Assembly: GCA_005223095.1 (NCBI GenBank)
Contig: NJBQ01000007.1
Span: 1 to 49,486, forward strand
DNA length: 49,486 bases
DNA from: Candidatus Aerophobetes bacterium Ae_b3a
Lineage (GTDB): Bacteria > Aerophobota > Aerophobia > Aerophobales > AE-B3A
Reading direction: 5' to 3'
The notes beneath the pieces were generated by a model. It had not been told where the DNA came from. It saw only the letters and a program-made list of their open reading frames with translations, and did no database searches. Shown piece after piece: positions 43,533 to 49,486 of this stretch (its first letter is position 1; each line of letters begins with the position of its first letter). A program made the position numbers and the translations under genes.

Positions 43533-46208
43533 TTATCTGCCTCTGGCTTCCTCTTCGACCATATCCTCCTCTAGTTTCGCTTGAGCAGCAGCTAGACGAG
43601 CAATAGGAATTCTATAGGGAGAACAACTAACATAGTCCAGCCCTATACGGTGGCAAAATTTAACCGAAGAAGGCTCCCCCCCATGTTCCCCACAAATACC
43701 TACTTCTAAATTCTTATTTGATTTACGACCTCTCTGCGTTCCTATCTCTATTAGTTGTCCTACCCCGTCCTGGTCAAGTATTTCAAAAGGATTATTTGTC
43801 AAAATCTTATCCTCAAGATAAATAGGAATGAATTTTGCCTCTGCATCATCTCGGCTAAAACCAAAAGTAGTCTGCGTCAAATCATTGGTACCATAAGAAA
43901 AGAAATCTGCCTGTTGAGCAATTTTATCTGCACAGAGAGCAGCACGCGGTAACTCAATCATTGTTCCTATTTTATACTCAAACCTCACCTTTTTTTCTTT
44001 CATTACTTCTTCAGCTATTCGAACAGTTTCTTTTCGAAGAATAGCTAATTCTTTTTCATTAATGACAAGGGGAATCATTATCTCGGGCTCAACACTCCTC
44101 TTTTCTGCAATCAACTCTGCTACTGCTTCAAAGATTGCCCTTGTCTGCATATTATAAACCTCAGGAAAGGTTATCCCCAGTCTGCAACCCCGGTGTCCCA
44201 ACATAGGATTTATCTCTCTTAGGGCTGCTATCTTTTCTAAGAGAGATTCTTTCTCTCTCAGTTGTTTTTGGTCAGTCTTTTCCATCCTTAATTTAATTAC
44301 TTCCACAAGAAGGTCTTCATAATTGGGTAAAAACTCATGTAATGGTGGGTCTAGTAAGCGAATAATGACGGGTAAACCCTCCATCTCTTCTAGAATTCCT
44401 TTAAAATCATCTTTCTGCATTGGCTCTAGTTTTTCCAGAGCCTTTTTCCTCTCTTCTTTATTTTCAGCTAAAATCATCTGTTGAACATAAGGGAGTCTCT
44501 CTTCTCCAAAAAACATATGTTCAGTCCGACAAAGCCCTACTCCCTCTGCCCCCATCTGACGTGCTAACCTGGCGTCCCCGGGAATATCTGCATTAGCTCT
44601 CACCCCAAGAGTCTTTATCTCATTTGCCCATTTCATAAGTTCTGCAAATTCCGCACTTAACTCAGGTTTAAGGGTAGATACTTTTCCTTTTATTACTCTT
44701 CCTGTATTTCCATCTAGACTGATAAAATCACCCTCTTTGAACATAAACCCATTTACTTTAAATTGCTTCTCTTTTTCATTCACTTTTATGGCTTCACAAC
44801 CAGCCACACAACACTTACCCATCCCCCTGGCCACTACAGCAGCATGGGAAGTCCTCCCCCCTCTTGCCGTAAGGATTCCTTCAGCTACAGCCATCCCGTG
44901 GATATCCTCAGGAGAAGTCTCGCTACGAACAAGGATTACTTTTTTTCCTTGTTCAACTAATTCTACAGCTCTATCCGCTGTGAAAGCAACTACCCCTGTG
45001 GCTGCTCCTGGAGAAGCTGGAAGCCCGCTGGCAAGTACTTCTAGTTTTGCCTGGGGGTCAATACGCCGGTGTAGGAGTTGCTCTAGTTGAGCGGGATCTA
45101 TTCTCATCAAAGCTTCTTTTTTGTCAATCAATCCATCTTCAACCATATCAGAGGCTATTTTTATTGCCGCCTGGGCAGTTCTCTTACCAGTTCTGGTCTG
45201 AAGCATAAAGAGGGTGCCCTTTTCTATTGTAAACTCAAAATCCTGCACATCTCGATAGTGCCGCTCTAATTTCTCAGTAATATCGACCAGCTCCGCATAA
45301 ATTGCTGGCATTTTCTCCTTCAAGGTAGAAAAAGGCTGAGGGGTCCGTATCCCGGCAACTACATCTTCCCCTTGAGCATTGATCAGGTATTCTCCATACA
45401 GTTTTTTCTCTCCCGTAGCCGGATCTCGAGTAAAGCCAACTCCGGTACCGGAACTATCTCCCATATTTCCAAAGACCATTGTCTGAACATTAACTGCTGT
45501 TCCCCAATGCTCGGGTATTTTATTAATTTTTCGATAACTGATAGCCCTTTTATTATTCCAGGAAGCAAAAACCGCATCTATGGCCATTCTAAGTTGTTCA
45601 AAAGAATCCTGAGGAAATTCAATTCCTTTTTCTTTTTCTGTAAGCTCCTTAAACTCATCCGTCAGTTCTTTTAAGTCCTCCCCAGTCAGCTCTATATCAT
45701 CCTGTACACCCTTAGCTTCCTTCTTCTTCTCAATGAGTTCTTCGAACTTCTCTCCCGGAACTCCTAAAACTACACTACCGAACATCTGAATCAGTCTTCT
45801 GTAAGCATCGTAAGTGAAACGTGGATTATTTGTTTCTTGAATCAGCCCTTCTGCTGAAGCATCATTTAATCCCAGGTTAAGAACAGTATCCATCATCCCT
45901 GGCATAGAAATTCTTGCTCCTGAACGAACAGAAACTAAAAGAGGTCTTTGTCTGCTGCCAAACCTTCTGTTGGTGGCTTGTTCTACCTTCTTAAGATTCT
46001 CTTTTATTTGCTGTTCCAAATCATCCGGATATTCATGTTTAGCTGTATAATATCGACATACCTCAGTGCTAATAGTGAAACCTGGCGGTATTCGAACGCC
46101 TAAATTGGCCATCTCGGCCAGGTTGGCTCCTTTACCTCCCAGAAGGTTTCTCTTGTCAGCTGAGCCTTCAGCCCTATTTTGCGCAAAAAAATATACGTAC
46201 CCCCCCAT
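43533..46208 (-). CDS. ppdK: Pyruvate, phosphate dikinase
   Basis: 891 aa. It interconverts pyruvate + ATP + Pi and PEP + AMP + PPi. The ATP-grasp N-terminal part has NLLGGKGANLAEMANLGV (21-38) and SVRSGARISMPGMMDTVLNLG. The swivelling domain carries the catalytic His in GGRTSHAAVVARGMGKCC (about 450-467). The PEP/pyruvate-binding barrel has GVGLCRTEHMF and IGTMIELPRAAL, and the catalytic Cys lies in GICGEHGGEPSS near residue 850. A strong promoter lies upstream. The link to tRNA and tuf genes looks positional. Confidence 0.98.
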   Translation of the reverse strand: MGGYVYFFAQNRAEGSADKRNLLGGKGANLAEMANLGVRIPPGFTISTEVCRYYTAKHEYPDDLEQQIKENLKKVEQATNRRFGSRQRPLLVSVRSGARISMPGMMDTVLNLGLNDASAEGLIQETNNPRFTYDAYRRLIQMFGSVVLGVPGEKFEELIEKKKEAKGVQDDIELTGEDLKELTDEFKELTEKEKGIEFPQDSFEQLRMAIDAVFASWNNKRAISYRKINKIPEHWGTAVNVQTMVFGNMGDSSGTGVGFTRDPATGEKKLYGEYLINAQGEDVVAGIRTPQPFSTLKEKMPAIYAELVDITEKLERHYRDVQDFEFTIEKGTLFMLQTRTGKRTAQAAIKIASDMVEDGLIDKKEALMRIDPAQLEQLLHRRIDPQAKLEVLASGLPASPGAATGVVAFTADRAVELVEQGKKVILVRSETSPEDIHGMAVAEGILTARGGRTSHAAVVARGMGKCCVAGCEAIKVNEKEKQFKVNGFMFKEGDFISLDGNTGRVIKGKVSTLKPELSAEFAELMKWANEIKTLGVRANADIPGDARLARQMGAEGVGLCRTEHMFFGEERLPYVQQMILAENKEERKKALEKLEPMQKDDFKGILEEMEGLPVIIRLLDPPLHEFLPNYEDLLVEVIKLRMEKTDQKQLREKESLLEKIAALREINPMLGHRGCRLGITFPEVYNMQTRAIFEAVAELIAEKRSVEPEIMIPLVINEKELAILRKETVRIAEEVMKEKKVRFEYKIGTMIELPRAALCADKIAQQADFFSYGTNDLTQTTFGFSRDDAEAKFIPIYLEDKILTNNPFEILDQDGVGQLIEIGTQRGRKSNKNLEVGICGEHGGEPSSVKFCHRIGLDYVSCSPYRIPIARLAAAQAKLEEDMVEEEARGR

Positions 46209-46271
46209 TTTTTTCCTCTTTAGTTTTTTCCTTGCTAGTGTAATTGTTATATATTCTAACTTATCTCTTGT

Positions 46272-46300
46272 ATTCTATAAAAATCTCCCTTTGCTGTCAA
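46272..46300 (-). promoter_or_regulatory. Strong sigma70-type promoter for ppdK
   Basis: On the minus strand TTGACA (46295-46300) is followed after 17 bp by TAGAAT (46272-46277), five of six in the -10. The start near 46265 gives a leader of about 57 nt. It may feed the whole leftward run through the tRNAs and tuf. Confidence 0.78.
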
Positions 46301-46341
46301 GTTCTTATTTTCCAATATTATAAAAGAACTTTTTTTTATGT

Positions 46342-46484
46342 CAAGAAATACCTCAGGACAATTTCTTCCGTCACCATTCTCGTATTGCGCATCATGCACA
46401 ACAGAGCTGGTGAATCGTATCTCGTGAATCGTATTTGGGGGTTCTATTTTTTACTATTCACCATTCACCATTCACGATTTACTC
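46342..46484. repeat. Composite repeat: hairpin unit, CGTATTG heptads and a GTGAAT-type element (B6)
   Basis: 46342-46374 is the hairpin unit AAGAAAT...ATTTCTTCCGTC. 46378-46405 is a CGTATTG, CATCATG, CACAACA stretch ending AGAGCTGGTGAATCG, the same junction as at 11284-11310. The B arms are at 46406-46432 and 46455-46480. It fills the hflC-ppdK spacer. Confidence 0.8.
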
Positions 46485-47417
46485 CGGTGATAGAGTCTTT
46501 AGGTACTTGTAAAAATCACTATCCGAGGTCATAATCAACCAGGTATTTTCATCCATAGTATCTTCATATATCTCCAGCGTCCTCAGGAATGAATAGAATT
46601 CAGGACCTTTATTGTAAGCATCTGCATAAATTTTGGTAGCTTCCGCATCAGCCTTTCCCTTGATCTCCTGAGCCGTTCTGTAGGCCTCAGAAGTGATTCT
46701 TTGTAGTTCTTTCGCTCTCCTTCCTTCGATTTCAGCCCTTACTCCTTCACCTTCGGAACGATACTCCTCAGCCACTCTCTCTCTCTCGGCAATCATTCTG
46801 GCATAGACACCTTCTCTTACCCGCTCTACATAGTTAAGCCTCTTAATTCTCACATCTACCAATTCTATCCCGAATTGGGGAACGAGCAGAGCAGCCTCTT
46901 CCAGGATTCCCCGACTTATCTTTTCCCGGCCGTACTGCACCACACCCAACTCCTCTTCAATCTCCAGACTTACCTCCGTCTCCACAAACTCCCTGCCTGA
47001 ATCCCTCACCAATTCATAGAGAAGATGATTGGTGATTTGATTTCTGGTAGCAGAGTCAATGATATCATCGAGCCTTCCCAGGGCCGTCCTCTCACCTCCC
47101 ACTGTCTGAAGGAATTTAAGAGGATCAACAATCCTCCAACGAGCGGTAGTATCAACCCAGATATATCTCTTATCTTTTGTAGGAACCTGTGTAGGAAGAC
47201 CATCCCAGGCCAAAATACGTTTTTCAAAAGAGTTTACCTTTTGGATAAAGGGGATCTTTACATGAAGACCTGGCTCACTAATAGGGTCGCCTATAGGCTC
47301 ACCAAATTGGGTAATGACTACTTGCTGGGTTTGATCTATCGTATATAAACTCCCTCCTACAACAATCAATCCCAAAATAACTACCACTATTATAGGAATC
47401 CATCGCTCTATCTTCAT
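46479..47417 (-). CDS. hflC: HflC-like SPFH/band 7 membrane protein
   Basis: 312 aa. A single N-terminal transmembrane helix (about 9-28) is followed by the SPFH domain (about 27-190) with FGEPIGDPISEPGLHVKIPFIQKV and WRIVDPLKF. A long coiled coil rich in E, R and A (about 205-265) includes AERERVAEEYRSEGEGVRAEIEGRRAKELQ. In known systems HflC pairs with HflK around the FtsH protease. It overlaps hflK by 4 bp. The stop is followed at once by GTGAAT heptads. Confidence 0.92.
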   Translation of the reverse strand: MKIERWIPIIVVVILGLIVVGGSLYTIDQTQQVVITQFGEPIGDPISEPGLHVKIPFIQKVNSFEKRILAWDGLPTQVPTKDKRYIWVDTTARWRIVDPLKFLQTVGGERTALGRLDDIIDSATRNQITNHLLYELVRDSGREFVETEVSLEIEEELGVVQYGREKISRGILEEAALLVPQFGIELVDVRIKRLNYVERVREGVYARMIAERERVAEEYRSEGEGVRAEIEGRRAKELQRITSEAYRTAQEIKGKADAEATKIYADAYNKGPEFYSFLRTLEIYEDTMDENTWLIMTSDSDFYKYLKTLSPE

Positions 47418-48385
47418 TTACCTGCCTCCTTCTGATTTAGCGACAGAAGAGGAAGTATCCCTTTCTGTTCCGCATCGATGATATATTTTGTCCCTATCTT
47501 AGGCATTATGTTCTCTAGTGTCTCCAGGTAAAGCCTTCTTTTAGTTACATCCTTGGCCCTACTATATTCCAGCCAGACGGCTAAGAATTTATTAGCATCT
47601 CCGGCGGCTCTATTCACCCTATTAACTGCATACCCTTCTGCCTCGCTAATAGTCTTCTCGGCTTCTCCTTTTGCTCTGGGGATAACCTTATTATAGGCTT
47701 CCCAGGCTTGATTAATTGTTGTCTCTCTATCCTGTTTGGCTACATTAACCTCATTAAAGGAGTTTTTTACCGCATCAGGTGGGTTGACATCTTTTAACTT
47801 TACCGTGGTTACCTGAATTCCTATATCGTAGCTATCCAGAATCTCCTGAAGTTTTTCTTGCATCTCCAGTGCTACCTCTATTCGCCCTACTGTCAAAACC
47901 TCATCTACACTCCTGTCTCCTACTACCTGCCGCATAGCCGATTCAGAAATATTCCTGATAGTTTCCTCCACACTTCTCACTTCAAAGAGATAATTGATGG
48001 GGTCCTTAACTTTATATTGAACAATCCACTCCACCACAGCTACATTCAAGTCGCCGGTCAACATCAAAGACTCACTATCAAATCGCCCCGGTGCATATAT
48101 AGTTTCTATTCCGGCTCGCAAAGTCCTGAAACCAAATTCCTGCTTGAAGATATACTTTACTCTAACTTTGCTCACTGATTCCGCAAAAGGCAATTTAGCA
48201 TGCAGCCCTGGTTCTGTAGTTCTTACATATCTACCCCATCTCTTAATCACTCCTACCTGCTCGGGTCCAATCGAGTAAAAACTAGCGACCAGAACAACTA
48301 TAACAATAATTCCTATTATTCCCCGCACAATCCACTTTTTGGGTATTGGCATAGGAAATTTAGCCTCTCCTTCTTCATAAGCCAC
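47414..48385 (-). CDS. hflK: HflK-like SPFH/band 7 membrane protein
   Basis: 323 aa from a GTG (48385) with AGGAGG seven bases upstream. A short N-terminus lacks the long Gly-rich tail of E. coli HflK. The transmembrane helix is at about 19-41, and the SPFH domain runs 43-220 with GPEQVGVIKRWGRYVRTTEPGLHAKLPF. DVNPPDAVKNSFNEVNVAKQDRE (about 209-231) is typical of HflK. The coiled coil then follows. First gene of the hflKC pair. Confidence 0.93.
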   Translation of the reverse strand: MAYEEGEAKFPMPIPKKWIVRGIIGIIVIVVLVASFYSIGPEQVGVIKRWGRYVRTTEPGLHAKLPFAESVSKVRVKYIFKQEFGFRTLRAGIETIYAPGRFDSESLMLTGDLNVAVVEWIVQYKVKDPINYLFEVRSVEETIRNISESAMRQVVGDRSVDEVLTVGRIEVALEMQEKLQEILDSYDIGIQVTTVKLKDVNPPDAVKNSFNEVNVAKQDRETTINQAWEAYNKVIPRAKGEAEKTISEAEGYAVNRVNRAAGDANKFLAVWLEYSRAKDVTKRRLYLETLENIMPKIGTKYIIDAEQKGILPLLSLNQKEAGK

Positions 48386-48744
48386 AGTTTTTCCTCCTTT
48401 GCATCATATTTTCGTCTGTAAACAACCTCACCTCCTTGACTGTGTCACCTTATAGTAAGTATCTTACTCAAATCTCCTGGGTCATCTTATCACAGTTAAT
48501 CTCTCAAATTGCCACTAAAATATCATACCTACACTAACATACAATTTTTTCAGTACAAGTTTTCCACCATAAACCGGAAGAATGACTATTGCCAATCAAT
48601 TTCCCCTGGGAAAGACATAAGGCAAGAAGAGTATATCATATTTACAAAAAAAAAGCAAGCCAACAAGTTTTCTTGACTTTTAGCTGTGGGTAGAATAAAA
48701 TAAAGTCAACTTAACAACTGGCTAAGAGCGAAGAAAGGAAGCAA
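48386..48744. other. Divergent hflK/proA spacer, 359 bp
   Basis: Apart from the proA promoter and the hflK ribosome site, I see an AGTAAG-TAT-CTTACT inverted repeat (48454-48468) about 70 bp before hflK, which could be an operator or leader hairpin. No clear hflK promoter was found. Unlike the other spacers, it has no heptad element. Confidence 0.5.
48673..48701 (+). promoter_or_regulatory. Sigma70-type promoter for proA
   Basis: TTGACT (48673-48678), a 17-bp spacer, then TAAAAT (48696-48701). A start near 48708 leaves a leader of about 37 nt before the proA ATG. Confidence 0.75.
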
Positions 48745-49486
48745 ATGAACATTAGAGAAGATATTTTGAAGATAGCCCGGCAAGCCAAAATGGCCAGCCA
48801 GGAACTAGCTAATTTATCCTCTAGCACAAAAAACAAAGCTTTACTGAGAATGGCTGAAAGCATAGAAAAAAACAGGGAAAGGATAATAGAAGAAAATAAA
48901 AAAGATGTCAATCTGGCTAACAAAAAAGAATTGTCAAAGGCTCTCATAGATAGATTAACCTTAGATGAGAAGCGGATTAGACAAATGTCAAAAAGTCTAG
49001 AAGAGATAGTCAGCATAGAAGACCCAATAGGAAAAATAGAAAACATACGAAAGAGACCAAACGGGCTGCAAATTGGCAAAATGGTTGTACCTCTAGGAGT
49101 AATTGGTATTGTTTATGAGTCACGACCCAATGTCACTATAGATGCAGCAGCGCTCTGCCTGAAAGCAGGCAATGCTGCTATCCTACGGGGAGGCTCGGAA
49201 GCCATCTACTCTAATATCATTTTAGCTGATCTCTTAGAGAAAGCTGGCCAAGAAACGGGATTACCTTCAGGATCTATTCAACTGATAAAAACCACTGATA
49301 GAAGGGCAGTAACAGAAATGCTAAAGTTGAATGCCTATATTGATGTAATTATCCCCCGGGGAGGAGAAGAACTGATTCGGGTAGTTATGGAAAATTCTAC
49401 TATTCCTGTAATTAAGCACTATAAAGGTATCTGTCATATCTATGTAGACGAAGAGGCAGATTTAAAAATGGCTGAGGAAATTTCCT
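48745..49486 (+). CDS. proA: Gamma-glutamyl phosphate reductase, N-terminal 247 codons
   Basis: The gene starts at an ATG (48745) five bases after AGGA and runs off the right edge without a stop. It reduces gamma-glutamyl phosphate to the semialdehyde in proline synthesis. Visible signatures are VPLGVIGIVYESRPNVTIDAAALCLKAGNAAILRGG (about 115-150), the NADP-binding region of the family, and DVIIPRGGEELI (about 204-215). The catalytic Cys lies beyond or near the end of the visible part. No proB is upstream. Confidence 0.96.
   Translation, partial: MNIREDILKIARQAKMASQELANLSSSTKNKALLRMAESIEKNRERIIEENKKDVNLANKKELSKALIDRLTLDEKRIRQMSKSLEEIVSIEDPIGKIENIRKRPNGLQIGKMVVPLGVIGIVYESRPNVTIDAAALCLKAGNAAILRGGSEAIYSNIILADLLEKAGQETGLPSGSIQLIKTTDRRAVTEMLKLNAYIDVIIPRGGEELIRVVMENSTIPVIKHYKGICHIYVDEEADLKMAEEIS

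Noticed and set aside
48386-48560. A promoter for hflK
   Set aside because: Several TTGAGA/TTGTAC-like hexamers exist but none has a -10 at 15-19 bp with four or more matches.

Overview
The window comes from a bacterium with a Gram-negative type envelope: it carries type IV pilus PilM/N/O/P genes, secretin genes and an HflK/HflC pair. GC content is low (roughly 40 % by eye). Gene order and protein features (zinc-type S14, S4, L24, L33, L36 and Adk, a Cys-rich insert in EF-Tu, no L30 gene) suggest a deep, probably uncultivated lineage. I cannot name the phylum from the sequence alone.

Almost everything is transcribed leftward. Reading right to left: proA (rightward, cut by the window end) diverges from hflK-hflC. 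Next come ppdK, a 55-aa membrane protein, tRNA-Tyr, tRNA-Thr, tuf, rpmG, tRNA-Trp, secE, nusG, rplK-A-J-L, rpoB, rpoC, rpsL, rpsG, fusA, then the S10, spc and alpha gene sets down to rplQ. This is about 30 kb of translation and transcription genes on one strand, many overlapping by 1-50 bp. The rplQ-truA junction is split by a 2.0-kb IS110-family element pointing the other way. Leftward of it are truA, tilS, hisB, dtd, pilM-N-O-P, two secretin-related genes, hisG and the start of purE.

Two things stand out. First, nearly every longer spacer, including those inside the ribosomal operons, holds an element with inverted arms built from 7-nt direct units of the form NGTNNNN (AGTTCAT, CGTGAAT, CGTATTG, CGTTGCT, CGTATAG and others). 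Units of different families are mixed like words, and in four genes the stop codon lies inside such a unit. Second, the IS110 element sits precisely inside one of these heptad elements. Comparing the flanks with intact copies gives exact ends with a CT core. The 5' non-coding region encodes a structured RNA that contains, in the order expected for an IS110 bridge RNA, 7-nt matches to the left target, right target and left donor, and a 5-nt match to the right donor. The transposon therefore appears to be RNA-guided to the host's heptad repeats.

Other points of interest are a secretin whose N domains and barrel domain lie on two separate proteins with permuted order, a Lys-rich extension of L7/L12, an rpmG stop codon overlapping tRNA-Trp, and a repeated small hairpin unit. 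Many computed gene starts run back into heptad arrays. Corrected starts, chosen by Shine-Dalgarno (SD) sites and family length, are given for rpoA, rpsD, rplV, rplA, tuf, rpsC, rpsJ and others.
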